Positions 11,128 through 22,820 of a DNA stretch of 64,000 bases are shown here, one piece after another. A program made the position numbers and the translations under genes. Under the pieces are notes generated by a model, which was not told where the DNA came from, searched no databases, and worked only from the letters and a program-made list of their open reading frames with translations. The DNA lies in assembly GCA_907164885.2 (NCBI GenBank), contig OU015500.1, forward strand, positions 55,002,976-55,066,975, given 5' to 3'. Origin of the DNA: Dolomedes plantarius. Lineage: Eukaryota; Arthropoda; Arachnida; Araneae; Dolomedidae. Positions within the stretch are counted from its first letter, which is position 1. Each line of letters opens with the position of its first letter.

Positions 11128-11130
<3 letters not shown>
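10979..11130. mobile_element. One end of a pogo/Tigger- or jerky-like DNA transposon
   Basis: Read inward from 11130 on the minus strand it starts CAGTGAAACCCCGATTTAAC and is followed outward by TA, the pattern of pogo/Tigger-class termini (CAGT start, TA target). Four subterminal copies of an AACGTTAAATGYGGG-like motif occur at about 10979, 11010, 11075 and 11108, decaying inward. Such iterated subterminal motifs are typical transposase-binding sites. The opposite end was not found in the window, so this is a fragment. The outer TA has expanded into a (TA)n tract. Confidence 0.6.
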
Positions 11131-11165
<35 letters not shown>

Positions 11166-11192
11166 TCTGTTCAGAGACATTGAAATATTTTA

Positions 11193-11246
<54 letters not shown>
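11131..11246. repeat. Two (TA)n tracts with a 34 bp spacer
   Basis: (TA)n at 11131-11162 and 11196-11246. Confidence 0.97.
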
Positions 11247-11248
<2 letters not shown>

Positions 11249-11249
11249 A

Positions 11250-12240
11250 ACTATGAATTTACTTCTCACTTTTATTTATCATTTAAAGTTGAGAGATAGA
11301 GCTCGAAGACAAAATTATTCTGCTCGAACAATGGACCATAAAAAATTGCTCAAATCCGTAAAGTGTCATCATCTTGGAAATCTGCGACAAGATGAAACGG
11401 CTCCTTTGTGATCTGTAAATAGGTAACATACTTTTCCTCGTGCATTCAATAAATTTGTACGGATTCAAAATGGTGACAATGACACCTTTTTTCGGAGTAA
11501 AGTGGGGAAGAATGTAGTGACTCAATATTTTCAGCTACAAAGAGCTCTGATAAGTTACCGAAATCATCGAGTTGTACAATTTATCATCACTTAGGAATCT
11601 TCCAGGCACTCACTTTTTTTTTTTCCGTGATGCGCATTTCTTGTCACTTTTTCTATTATATCATAATTCATGGCTTTGAAAATATATTTTCGATAAAAGA
11701 AGATGGCCGTATAAATTTGAAATTTATTCAGTTTTTCCATAAATAACCTGAAAATCGGTTTAAACAGACTCAATGTGGTTTAAATTTAGATAGTTGAGAA
11801 ATATTTGTTACGCATACAATAATTCGTTTATAAAATCGACTGTAGCTTTCAACCTGCAAGCACCATGCGTAAAAGTATACACTAACCCAATAACTTTGAA
11901 TTAGTTTCAAAATTTATTTCTGAAGTCATTTTCGCTGTTTAAAATTGATAAAGACTAGTGCTAATTGGCAATGGAGTAATACTGAATTTCCTTTTACGTC
12001 TTTCTGCATATTTATAAAATATTAAACTTAGAAATAAAGTTTATGTTTACATTTTCTATATACTAAATATCCAAAATAAACCTTGTAAGGCCAAATTTTC
12101 TTGAAAGCAAATTATACCGAAGCACAAGTTTTAAAGTTTACTGTTTCAAATTTACTATGTATAATTATTTGATAGTGAACTGGAAAATGTTTTTCTCTTA
12201 CATATACATATGTATCCCTATTTCTCTCTGCGTGCACACA
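11250..12240. other. Intergenic, nothing recognised
   Basis: AT-rich. Open frames at 11283-11525 and 11591-11773 (minus) have no recognisable domain and look like chance. Confidence 0.4.
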
Positions 12241-12249
12241 CACAAACAA

Positions 12250-12254
12250 ATATA

Positions 12255-12340
<86 letters not shown>
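12250..12340. repeat. (TA)n microsatellite abutting solo LTR A
   Basis: Long TA run ending exactly where the LTR begins (TGTGATGAATT at 12341). Confidence 0.97.
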
Positions 12341-12343
<3 letters not shown>

Positions 12344-13146
12344 GATGAATTAAAATAATTCGCACAATTAAAACATACGCTGCACACATGGAATTGTCGC
12401 AGCTGACCGACACACACCCATCTTTAACGTATAGCAGGTGATGGTGAGCTGGAACGAAAGAGACACAAAGCGGTTTGGAAAACGTGACATCTAGGAGGAA
12501 CAGAAATTCTCTATGCGCTCCAGATTAATGACGGAGGACCACCAGGAAGCCGGGAAATCACGAAAATTTCAGCTTGCCTTTCCAGCAAATAGGAAAGTCT
12601 AAAATTACATCACCATTAGCAGATCCAATAGGAGACGAGTTCTCAGGACGGAGAGAGAGAGTCCAAATTAGACGGGAGAGAAAAAGTTAGTTAGCGATCT
12701 GCTAAGCTGTGGTATACTCCTCCAACCATCTAGGGTTGAAAGAAAAGGCTATACGCGGACTTGCGTAGTCGGCGGCTTATTTTCTCACGAAGAGAACTTT
12801 TAACTTCGGGTAGGAAGCTTGGTTACATTTCGACGAGGACTCAAGATGAGATCATCAAGTCCGGATCATCCTGATCCTAGTGCCTCGCAGTTATCCGCCC
12901 TGCAGGGAGCGAAATTCGAGGGACTTGCTCTAATTCTAATGAACTATTGGATAATATTGAATTAGCGAAACTTCAGGTGATAACCCCTCCTAACGGACTC
13001 AGGCGTCAGCTTAGAGGACTATCATTAACTGTGTAACTGATCATCAATCTCCAAATTTTCTCCTCCGAATTGAAATAAATTCGTCGATTTTAATTTATTT
13101 GGCTGTGATTTTTTGTTGATTCGATTGCTACCTCGATCAACACGTT

Positions 13147-13149
<3 letters not shown>
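12341..13149 (+). mobile_element. Solo LTR A (809 bp), plus orientation
   Basis: Starts TGTGATGAATTAAAATAATT and ends ACACGTTACA, the TG...CA form of LTRs. Its reverse complement recurs at 18278-19082 with the same two ends. A polyadenylation-type AATAAA lies near 13073, shortly before the 3' end, supporting plus orientation with a short U5. No gag/pol belonging to it is adjacent: both flanks are (TA)n. It therefore looks like a solo LTR left by LTR-LTR recombination or an isolated insertion. Superfamily cannot be decided from an LTR alone. Confidence 0.85.
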
Positions 13150-13197
<48 letters not shown>

Positions 13198-13218
13198 TAT
13201 ATATATATATATATATAT
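13150..13218. repeat. (TA)n microsatellite abutting the other side of LTR A
   Basis: TA run begins immediately after the terminal TTACA of the LTR. Confidence 0.97.
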
Positions 13219-13860
13219 GTGATATGGGGAGAACGGCCACTGGTCATTGCACTGAAGATGCCGCAACCCCATACCATGGTGAAGAAACTTTGGTTTACGC
13301 TGGACTATTAGAACGAAACTCGGCCGAAAGAATTAGACAAACACCAGATTACGTGGACGGCATTTTATTTAATAGCTGGCGACTCCGCCGGGATGAATGC
13401 GGCAAGGGGAAGTACAGGAGTGCGTCCGAATGTTGGACGCCAGAACTTATATAAACTTCAATCCATCACGTGACAAAGGGCGTGTCTTAATAGTTTATTG
13501 GTTTAAAGTTGTGTTGATGTGCAGAACTGATTTAAATTTGTAGGGACGCCGCCGCCGCTTATCTTTTTCGTTAAAAGTCAGCCATCTTTAATAATATCGC
13601 TCGGGGTTTTACAAAGGCTATTACCATGCGGTTTCTATATAAGTTTTACTGGGACGACCATATTGGAATTTGGAATTATTTTTCGGAATTTAACACGAAT
13701 GTCCAAAGGGAATTAAATAACTTAAGAGATTAAAAAGGGGTATGTAATTTTGAATACTAAATTGAAGAATTAATAGTTTTTAAATGTTAAGAGTGTTGAA
13801 TTAAGAAATTACTAGCTTTTTAATATTATAGAATATACCCCCCGTCCGAGAAGAGGCTGA
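13219..13860. other. GC-richer non-coding block, possible retroelement leader
   Basis: Starts abruptly after (TA)n. It contains a TGGCGACTCCGCCGGGAT segment (~13377-13394) that resembles a retroelement primer-binding region, and a CGCCGCCGCC run at ~13548. No matching LTR upstream was confirmed and no frame runs through it. The assignment is speculative. Confidence 0.25.
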
Positions 13861-15580
13861 CCTACAATGCTTGCATTGGAGGGCAGACTCACTCAGATGA
13901 GTGAGAAGAATGGGCATTAACAAAATTTGGAATAGTTTCTTTAAGTATTGTCAGTTTTAAGTTAGCTATAGCAAAAAAATTTTAAAATCACGTGATGAAA
14001 TGACATGACATTATGAGCAATTTGTAACAAATATTTAAATTTCACATTAAATAAAAATACACATATAATACAATTGAAAATTCTACATAAGTATGTTTTA
14101 AAACCTGTTGAATAGGGCGGCCTTTCCCCACACAACAAATCTCAGGAAAAAAAAAATCAATTAACATAACCAAAAAATTTGTAAACTACCAAAAATTTCC
14201 CTGGAAACATACATTGAATACAATATCTACCATCATCTCGAGTTGAATAATACAAACTAACAGAACATAACAATAAAATATCAAAAACAAACAAAAATTA
14301 AGTAAATGAAGTTGAAAATTCAAAAAGTGTTTCCTCAACATTCACTAATATGGAGTGAGTCCAAACAAAAAATTTTATTTGTTTAGGAAATTACACCACC
14401 TAAAAATCACAGACTTTTTAGTGCTGTGCTATTTCTGCTTCACAAAAGTAGAATACATAAAACATCACATTATTTTGGCTTGTTTATATATCAAGAAAAA
14501 TAGTTCTTTAGTTATATAATAAAATCACACTTTGAATAAAAATCACATTTCTAATATATAAATTGTATATAAAATTACTGAACATTTATTATACTTTAAG
14601 GAAAAAACTCAATTAAATTCTTATTAATTATTTTTAGTTTTCTCTTATCTCTCTCATGTCTCTCATTTCAATATTTATTAACTTCATTATTTAAACACTA
14701 TTTATTTATTCAAAAAAATTCTCTATTCAATACTATTCATTTCTCTATTCATTTATTCTATTCATTTCTCTTCTAACTTTTACTTATTTTAAAAATATTT
14801 TCACTTAATATTCATTCTGTATTCATTTGTGCACATCTATTTTAAGTCTATGTGGATATCCAGTTTTTGTGTTGAAGGTACCTTGTTGAATGTGTGTTCC
14901 CCAACTCTTAGTTTCAAATTCTTTAATTCTACCTCTAAGCAGTGAGGGGTTTGTGTTTATGTTTGCGTATAAGTGTTTCTTTCTCCCTATTGTTCTCTGA
15001 CGAATAAGGAGGAAGGGTCTTTTTAGCCGTACAGTGGACTAACCGTTATTCTCCCGACAGGATATGACCGCCTAGAAAAACAGCATCTTGCATAGTACAA
15101 AGATGGAGAAAAGGGAAAAATGTGCATATGTCATACCTGTGGAATGTAATATAGAAATGGGAGGACAAAGGAGTGGCAAAGCCTGTTTTATTCATTACTT
15201 AAGCATATAGTCTTCAGCACTTTAAGTGTGTGAATTGGTGAATTAACAACAAATAACAAAAAAAATTAGAAAAGATCTCAAACAACTGGGATGACATGCA
15301 AGCGCTTGTAGAGGTGGGTGATAGGAAAGTGTATTCGAGAAAGAGGAAATTTACTTAAAGATTAAAGATGTAGAGTTCGTCATAATCAGGGTTTAAATTG
15401 AGATCCCCCCCAAAAATTCACATAACAGTATTTGCGAGAAGAAAGTTAGGTAAGATAGTACTTTTTTATATATACTAGTTTTGTATCTTTAGTAGGACAA
15501 TACACAATTATTTATATAAAAATTTAAGGATGTTAAGCATCTAAAATAAACAAAAAAGGAAAATGGATCTATAATTTCAT
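13861..15580. other. AT-rich, partly C-skewed stretch beside the gypsy relic
   Basis: 14640-14830 is C/T-rich with ATTCATTTCTCTATTCA-like tandem iterations. A polypurine-tract-like feature on the minus strand (a run of 7 G's, complement of ~15405-15412) lies where a gypsy 3' LTR could begin, but a TG...CA LTR could not be delimited. No gene seen. Confidence 0.35.
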
Positions 15581-15584
15581 TATT

Positions 15585-16648
15585 CGTGATAGAGTTTTAA
15601 TTTATCTGGTGCACAATAATATCTTAATCTGCAAGCATGGAAAATTTCGAATTTGGTGTGAAAGTTTGGTTTATCAATTTCGTAATTAACTTTTGACATT
15701 TGTTTTAGAATAGTGTAAGGTCCAGAATAGGGGAAGTTTAACTTTCTCGTGTTAGGGTATTGGAATTCTTCTAATAATACTAAATCTCCAACATTAATTT
15801 AGAATTCTACGGAGCGTGCATCATATTTAATTTTATTCCTATTATGGTACTTAATTGTCCTTTCTTTAGCTAATTTTCTCGCCTCATCCACCTGAGGATA
15901 AAAGTCTTGTTTTTTAACATGATGTTCATAATGTGATATTCCAAAAAGTAGGTAAGCTGGGGTCATTTGGGTAACTGAGTGATGCGTATGATTGTATTCA
16001 TTAATTACTTCATTTAATAGGGTTGTCCAAGGAGTTTTACTTGTTGAGTTATGTACTTTGTACCTTAATCTAGAAATTATTGTTTGATTTACTCTCTCTA
16101 CCTTGCAGTTGGTTTGTGGATGGTGAGCCGTCGTCAATAATTGTTTCACATTGTTATGCTCTAAAAATCTTCTAAACTTGAACATGTAAAGCTGCGTTTC
16201 TGTCAGTTAGCAATTTTTTTGGTGTTGAATTGGAATATTCGTTTTATGCAATTTGTATAAGTTTCAGTAGTTACACTTTTTGATGGAAAAGCCCAAATAT
16301 AACGCGTTCCATGGTCAATTATAAAATGTAAGTATTTCTTTGTGGAATTATAGTAATTAAATCCGCCTACTGTGTCCAAACTTAAGCACTCGAAGGGTTG
16401 GTCTGTCTGAGGTACTTCTTGCAGCAATCCAAAACTTTTCTGTCTTTTCTTTTGTTTAATTGACAAGTATGGCAATGTTTAACATAATTACTAATGTCCT
16501 CAGTGATTTTGGGCCAATAATATTGGGGTGTAAGTAATTGCATTGTTTTATTTATTCCAGGGTGCCTAAAGTCCTCATGGGTTCTGTTTAAAATTTCTAA
16601 TCTCAATGAAAATGGTACTACAATTTTTAAAAATCCTTCTCTTCTCAC
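15585..16648 (-). pseudogene. gypsy integrase fragment
   Basis: 16648 to 16440 encodes the HHCC zinc-binding region (RTHEDFRHPGINKTMQLL, then HCHTCQLNKR). A frame change near 16400-16440 leads into the catalytic core (LSLDTVGGFNYYNSTKKYLH, with the first D) and further on HHPQTNCKVERVNQ, with the third-position E. A TAG stop at 16206-16208 lies between the two parts of the core. 15799 downward continues through a stop at ~15799 into DLVLLEEFQYPN..YSGPY, the usual C-terminal beta-barrel region. Integrase inserts the cDNA into the chromosome. Two stops and at least one frameshift make it non-functional. Confidence 0.85.
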
Positions 16649-16824
16649 GTAAATACATCATTCAGTTTTTATATTTAAGTCCCTGCCCATTGTCTTTATT
16701 TTGAAATCCACAATCTTTTGTAACTCGATTAAATGATTACTTGTTGATTAGGTTCTGAAATAGGATTTCTGGAAAGCATGTCGGCCTCAATGTTCGCAGT
16801 TCCCTCTGGTATTTTATTTCATAG

Positions 16825-17300
16825 TCAAACATACTTAATTTTATGTGACCAACGGAAAAATCTTCCTCTAAGATTTTTTATGTTCCTCAAACAGACCAAG
16901 GCTGCATGGTCAGTGTGAATCGCAAATTTCCTACCATGGAGGTAATTGTAAAACCGATCAAGACTGTCAACTATGGTGAGGCACTCAAATTCTGTGATTG
17001 AGTAATTTACTTCATAAGGTTTCAAAACACGTGTATGGTATGCTGTGGGATGTAACAACCCCATCTTCACCTGGGTTGCTTTAGACAGCTCCAATTTGGT
17101 GTTTACTCGCGTCCACAAATAAGTGACAATCTTTTGTTACATCATATAAGTGCAATATTGGTTTACAACTCAATACAATTCTTAAGATCCTCAAAAGCTT
17201 CTTGGCACTTGTCTGACCATCCCCATTTTACTCCCTTTTTTTCATAATGTGTTTAACTGTATGGTCTTACTTTTGCATATTTTTGGAATAAACTTATACA
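16825..17300 (-). pseudogene. gypsy RT/RNase H fragment
   Basis: From ~17300 the minus strand gives the RT thumb (FQKYAKVRPYS, then WGWSDKCQEAFEDLK) with stops. From 17118 comes an RNase H domain: LKPYEVNYSITEFECLTIV, with the catalytic E in TEFEC, and FAIHTDHAALVCL, with the catalytic D in HTDH. The first RNase H aspartate block (DAS-like) lies near the broken junction around 17115-17130. RNase H would remove the RNA strand during reverse transcription. Decayed, with premature stops between the pieces. Confidence 0.8.
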
Positions 17301-17309
17301 CATTTCTTG

Positions 17310-18277
17310 TGCCCAAGCATCTTTGGCGTTCTTTTACATAGTTGGCGGTTTCAACACAAACTATATACTCTATATATATATATAGATATATTCATACTAT
17401 AATATATATAGTAACAAGAAAAACGCGACGTCCCTAAATTACTTTACCTTAAAACATTCTAAATTCTCTTTTTAATAAAGCACGACCCCTTCCAAAATTT
17501 GCGACCTAAAAGTAAAGTAAGTATAATTATCGCAGCCCTGCAGATCATTAAGCAGGCATGTGACGTATCGGAACTCAAATAACTCATCCCCAGATACTGA
17601 GTGTTCGAAGTTTATGAGATTCCGAATGTCCGTATAGTGTCAAAATTCCTTGAAAGAGCCCTCGAAACACTCTGAATTTTGTCTCTATAACGTCAAAAAA
17701 ACCCCACTTTGCAAGAACTTATGGCCACTTATCCTATGCCCAGGCCATAGGTCTCAGCTCTAGCAAGCGCGGAATTTATCAGTCCCCGGGAAACTTAAGT
17801 GGACACGTGAACTCCACGAATGTAAAATCGCCCAGTTAAAAATTTAGTAGTTTAGGCCCTCTGGCGAAAATATCGCAAAACACCCATTTAATTGCATGAA
17901 CGCAAGACTTTCCCTCTCTTCGTTGCTAACTCTTGTCGCTATCGGACATGCTGTCCGCTCTCTCTTCGTTTCTAACTGTTGTTGATGTAATCGGCGTCCG
18001 TCCTGGCAAAGGCGCCGGACAAAACATGTAGCCACTGCAGCTAATACCCTCGCGATGCTTCAGAAGTAAATAAAATTGATATCCTGGATATCCTGCAATC
18101 TGTGATTCTCTTCTATGGCTCCATGGTTTATCTACAAAATTTAGTAAGTGCTTTCCTGGATCAACACTACGCCCGACTGCATCTCTCCAATTTGTGCGCA
18201 GTGATTTACAGATGATTCACTCCTCGTGCCCGACTGCATCTAAATTTCCAAATGTGATTATTATCACATATATATAC
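17310..18277. other. Unassigned, partly GC-richer block
   Basis: TA-rich at 17370-17412. From ~17520 the sequence becomes GC-richer with paired near-repeats (CTCTTCGTTGCTAACTCTTG versus CTCTTCGTTTCTAACTGTTG around 17920-17985, and two CCCGACTGCATCT copies at ~18173 and ~18229). AATAAA occurs at 18069. It could be LTR-derived; no ends found. The 63-codon minus frame 17844-18035 is not convincing. Confidence 0.35.
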
Positions 18278-19082
18278 TGTAACGCGTTGATCGAGGTAGC
18301 AATCGAGCTCAACAAAAAAGTCACAGCCAACAATAATTAAAATCGACGAATTTTATTCAATTCGGAGGAGAAAATTTGGAGATGAAGATCCGTTACGTAG
18401 TCAATGAAAGTCCTCTAAAATGACGACTGAGTCCGTTAGGAGGAGTTACCACTTGGAGTTTCGCTAATTCAATATCATCGAATAGTTCGTTGATGAATTA
18501 GAGCAAGTCCCTCGATTTTCACTCTCTGCAGGGCGGATGACTGCGAGGCACTTTACAGAATCAGGATGATCCGGCCTTGATGATTTCGTTGAACTGTACC
18601 CAAGCTTCCTAGCCGAAGCTAAAAGTTTCTTCGCTGAGAAAAATAAGCCGCCAACCTACCGCAAGTCCGCGTAGACCTTCTCTTTCGGACCCTGGATGGT
18701 CGGAGGAGTCCTACCACAGCTTAGCCGGTCGCTAACTGACTTTTTGTCGCCCAGTCTAATTTTTTGGACTCTCTCGCCTCCGTCCAGAGAACTCGTCTCC
18801 TATTGGCTCTGCTAATCGTGATGTCATTCGAGACTTTTCGATTTGTGGCAGGCAAGGTTGAAATTATAGTGATTTCATGGTGGTCCCGGTCATTAATCTG
18901 GAGCACCGTGGCGAATTTCGTTCCGCCAAGCTGTCACGTTTTTCCAAACCGCTTTGTGTTCCTTCCGTTCTAGCTCGCTGTCACCTGATATACGTTAAAG
19001 GAGGGCGTGGTCGGTCGTTGCGACAAATTCCAGCCATGTGCTGCTTATATTTTAATTGTGTGAATTATTTTAATTCGTCACA
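18278..19082 (-). mobile_element. Solo LTR B (805 bp), minus orientation
   Basis: Reverse-complement copy of LTR A: begins TGTAACGCGTTGATCGAGGT and ends TTAATTCGTCACA on the plus strand. The two copies are diverged by many substitutions and small indels but align end to end. AATAAA on the minus strand (near 18350) matches the position in LTR A. On the right it abuts the (TA)n at 19088. Because A and B are inverted relative to each other they cannot be the two LTRs of one insertion. Confidence 0.85.
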
Positions 19083-19085
19083 ACT

Positions 19086-19107
19086 ATTATATATATATAT
19101 ATATATA

Positions 19108-19184
<77 letters not shown>
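19086..19184. repeat. (TA)n microsatellite between LTR B and a Tc1 copy
   Basis: TA run, once interrupted by CAC at ~19108. Confidence 0.97.
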
Positions 19185-19188
<4 letters not shown>

Positions 19189-20095
19189 TGGTGGACAAAA
19201 TAATACGAACACCTGTGAAATAATGGAAAATCTTTATTAATAGGGAGTCGGACCAAACTTTGACTGAAGTACAGATTTAATGCGACGTGGGATAGATGCA
19301 TAAAGGTAATGGACAATATTTAAAGGAATATTAAGCCATTCCTCCTACAGAGCGGTCTGTAATTCCGAAAGTCCGGATGGAGGGGGAAATCGGGAACGAA
19401 GTTTGGACTCCAAATATTGCCATAAATGTTCAAAATATTCAAGTCGAAGACTTAGGGGGCCAGGCGAGATGTTCAACTGCATCGTCATGCTCTTCGAAGC
19501 ATCCTTGAACACACTAGCAGTGTGGATAGGGACGCTGTCGTTTTGAAAAAGCGGTCGCTCTCCAGGGAATACAGTCCGGACAAAAGGATGGACATGATCC
19601 CCTAGAACACTTAGATAGTGATTGGATTTGATCTTCCCATGCAGAAAACAAGTGGCCCAAGACCGCGCCAAGATATCGCACCCATACCATAATGGAGCCA
19701 CCCCCATGCTTCACAGTCGGCAAAAGGCATTCAGGATGAAACGTTTCTTTGGGCGTTCTCCAGACATAAACGCGTCCGGTCGTCTGAAATAGGGTGAATG
19801 ACGATTCATCTGACCATATTACCTGTTGCCACTGAAGTGGGACCAGCCTTTGTGATCTCTGCACCATTGGCGTCGCTTGAAAACATAAGTTGCTGTCACC
19901 AAGGGTTATGAATTGCCACTCTGCCATACATATTCGCAGCATGAAGTTCCCTTTGACAGTTTTTGTTGAAACGGGGTCCTGGAGATGACTGTTCATTTCG
20001 GATGTTATCTCGGATAACGATTGCTTGTGCTTTCGGGCTACTATGCGCTTCAAGACCCGTCTATCCGTATCAGCAAGCTTGGACTTCGGCCACTA
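19185..20095 (-). mobile_element. 5'-truncated Tc1 copy of the DD36E family
   Basis: The left end CAGATGGTGGACAAAATAAT, preceded by TA, matches the terminal inverted repeat of the element at 45374-46630. On the minus strand the body is colinear with that copy from its codon ~56 onward. The other terminus and about 350 bp, including the first DNA-binding helices, are missing: homology stops at ~20095 where another (TA)n begins. Confidence 0.9.
19345..20095 (-). pseudogene. Tc1 (DD36E) transposase fragment
   Basis: Contains the second half of the DNA-binding domain (KRIVARKHKQSLSEITSEMN) and the catalytic core (QVIWSDESSFTLFQTTGRVY). After a frameshift around 19690-19700 come LFQNDSVPIHTASVFK, in which the aspartate block is altered, and EYFEHLWQYLESKLR, which replaces the usual SPDLNIIEHLW context, so the catalytic region is corrupted. 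A central 41-residue block is also shortened near 19900. Unable to catalyse transposition. Confidence 0.85.
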
Positions 20096-20096
20096 G

Positions 20097-20097
20097 C

Positions 20098-20149
<52 letters not shown>

Positions 20150-20151
20150 TT
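20097..20151. repeat. (TA)n between Tc1 fragment and LINE tail
   Basis: TA run with one CA interruption; grades on the right into the A/T-rich tail of the LINE. Confidence 0.95.
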
Positions 20152-21395
20152 TATTTTTTATTTTTTTATTTCCAATGCAGCAGGCCTTACAGGAGACATA
20201 CATCTTTGTTGCCGTAACAGAGATTCAACGAAGACACACAAAGTACAAACACAGAAAATTAAAGTAAGAATGAGATTAAAAACAGCAGGTAGAATTAAAA
20301 TCGCAAGATAGAAAAACACCATGAACTAGGTAAAAAAAAATTAGTTAGTTATTCGGTACAAAAGGTCTCTCGCCTCCCAATAACGGGAAACCAGATTTGT
20401 AGATCGAAGGGCAGAACATGTGGGAAGATGGTCGGCATTTATTACCGCTCGAACACTGCAGAGTGGGCAGGCAGGGTCATTCACATTGATTTGTGGAGAT
20501 GTTCATAGAGGCAGTCATGCCCAGTCTCCAGACGAATGGCAGCCACAGCACTCCGCCTGGGATGGTCAGGGAGTGATTTAAGAGCGTTCGTCCATGACTT
20601 GCCCCTTGCACGATCTTTAATTAGGGATGTATGCGTCTTCATAATTACATAATTTATTTTTGCTGCTGCTGACTTATAGGATATTGGGTGGCAGTTTACC
20701 TGATTTATTTTGCAGCCCTTCTTTGCCAGCTCATCCGCTTTTTCATTACTTGGGATACCGCAGTGGGATGGGATACACTGTAAGGTAACCAATTTATATT
20801 TCGCCCAACTCTCTCATTAGATGTCTGCATTGCAGAACAGTAGATCCAGGGGTCCGAAGACAATTGGCAATAGTGAGAATCGCTGCCTGGGAGTCCAAAG
20901 ATGACAGCCTGTTCATTCAGCGGGGGGGGGGGGGCGAGCACCAAAATGGACAAGTGCAACTTTGATCGCCTCAACCTCGCCATCAAATGCAAAATTAGCT
21001 GTTCCAACCGAGAGGTAATGAGAGAAGTGTTCGCTAAAAATACCTGCTCCTACGGAACATCCACCTCAAGCTTCGATCCATTGGTGTAGATATGAAGCAG
21101 GTCTGCGAAGGAAAGCGCACATGAATTGTCCTCCATACCCGCAGCTGAACAGTGTCGCCGTGCAATCATTGGTTTTTTTCCACCTGGTAAAGGAGATCTA
21201 GATGGAACATACACTTTTCAGTTTTCCAACGGATTGAAGGGTGGAAAAATTGGCTCTACCCAAAAAGGAACACCAAGCTCCTCTATCACCCTCAAAACTA
21301 CTTGCAAAAGGCCGTCCTGGTCTTTAACTTGCGAGGAACACGACAAAATTGCAAAAATGGTTCACAGTGCGGTAAAATGTTTAATTTATATACAG
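20149..21395 (-). mobile_element. LINE 3' end (RNase H-bearing non-LTR retrotransposon)
   Basis: Minus strand. It carries a C-terminal RT-to-RNase H coding relic (21395-20340), then about 170 bp of 3' UTR ending GGCCTGCTGCATTGGAAAT and an A-rich AATAAAAA tail at 20149-20172. A 5'-truncated body with an A-rich 3' tail is the expected product of target-primed reverse transcription. An encoded RNase H suggests the I/Jockey-related group; the exact clade is uncertain. The 5' side meets a large TA-rich block near 21507. Confidence 0.8.
20340..21395 (-). pseudogene. LINE RNase H domain and C-terminus
   Basis: Minus-strand translation in shifting frames gives LLHIYTNGSKLEVDVPVGAG (RNase H strand 1; the usual catalytic TDGS reads TNGS here, so the first acidic residue is lost), then FDGEVEAIKVAL (second acidic E), a damaged DSQAAIL region beside a run of 10+ G/C at 20920-20935, and CIPSHCGIPSNEKADELAKK (HxG..NE.AD block). 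Downstream is a cysteine-rich C-terminal segment (NDPACPLCSVRAV, then ADHLPTC). Multiple stops and frameshifts are present. Confidence 0.8.
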
Positions 21396-21504
21396 CTTGA
21401 GGGCGGATCTCTTTATTTCATATTCTATACTGATTCATTTGTATGTAATAGCAGTGCGTCAATAGGAATAGTCCTGACAGCACCGGTAAGAGGCCGTAAT
21501 GCAT

Positions 21505-22047
<543 letters not shown>

Positions 22048-22049
22048 GT

Positions 22050-22800
22050 TGTGTGTGGGGCACACGAGTTTTGGATGTTACTTGTAAGATTGATTTGTGG
22101 ATTGATAAAAGATCATTTGATGTCTCGGCGATTGTTATTTGATGATTTTTAATGAATACTCGAGGGAAGCAGATTTTTCAACTCTAAAAACACAAAAACA
22201 TAAAAATTGAATACTTCTGTTTGGAAGACAGAAAGTTTTGTCATAATTAATTTATTTTTCTTCTAGTTTCGGGAATTTTATGAGCAGTACGCTTTCGGAC
22301 ATAACGTATTTCAATACTATCTTTCTCGCTCCTTTTCCTATCTGAGATTTTATTAATATTAAGCTAAATCATTCATAAATACCATTTCCTCGGTATTTCA
22401 TTATTCTTCAGACCGTGACAGAACATGAGCAGTTATTTTACTAATATCTAAGGTTAGAAAAACAATATCACCAGCCAACATTTAGCGTAATGGCTTAGTC
22501 GTCTATCAAATATAATGGTTTTTTCAAAGGGACATACAATTATAATAGTAAGCACGTTTGTTTTAGTAGGTTGTCTGGACATCATTTGTAATGATTCGCG
22601 TGTCTTTTTGTTCCATGTACATTCCAAAACTACAGAAAATTTAAAGAACACAATATCTTGATTGTTCTTATTAATGCAACCCTTTCCGCTTATGGAAAGT
22701 TAAATATAAATAAATAAATAAATAAATAAATATAATAGCATGAACACGAAACCACACACGAACCAACTTCGTTCAAACGAATATGTTTAAACAATAAAGT
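22050..22800. other. Intergenic, nothing recognised
   Basis: AT-rich, with a (TAAA)n run at ~22707-22733. No gene. Confidence 0.4.
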
Positions 22801-22820
22801 TTAAATAATCCATCTGTCTC

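Larger units (their letters stand above)
15585..17300 (-). mobile_element. Ty3/gypsy-type pol relic
   Basis: Minus-strand order from 17300 down: end of reverse transcriptase, RNase H, H2C2 zinc-binding region, integrase core, C-terminal chromatin- or DNA-binding part. This RT-RH-IN order and the motif sequences are those of gypsy-type elements. No gag, protease or upstream RT remains; the 5' side dissolves toward a TA-rich stretch at 17370-17412. Neither LTR could be delimited. Confidence 0.85.

Noticed and set aside
12112..12417. Frames rich in Ile-Tyr (also at 19110, 21787, 45317, 52198 and 55302)
   Set aside because: They are translations of (TA)n microsatellites, not proteins.
13370..13400. 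Retroelement primer-binding site
   Set aside because: TGGCGAC-like sequence is present, but no LTR end precedes it, so it is kept only as a remark.
12341..19082. LTRs A and B as the two LTRs of one retrotransposon containing the gypsy relic
   Set aside because: They are inverted relative to each other, whereas LTRs of one insertion are direct repeats.
21390..21490. Plus-strand YTDS..GIVL motif resembling an RNase H strand
   Set aside because: Too short, lies at the edge of the LINE relic in the opposite orientation and runs into TA repeats; probably chance.
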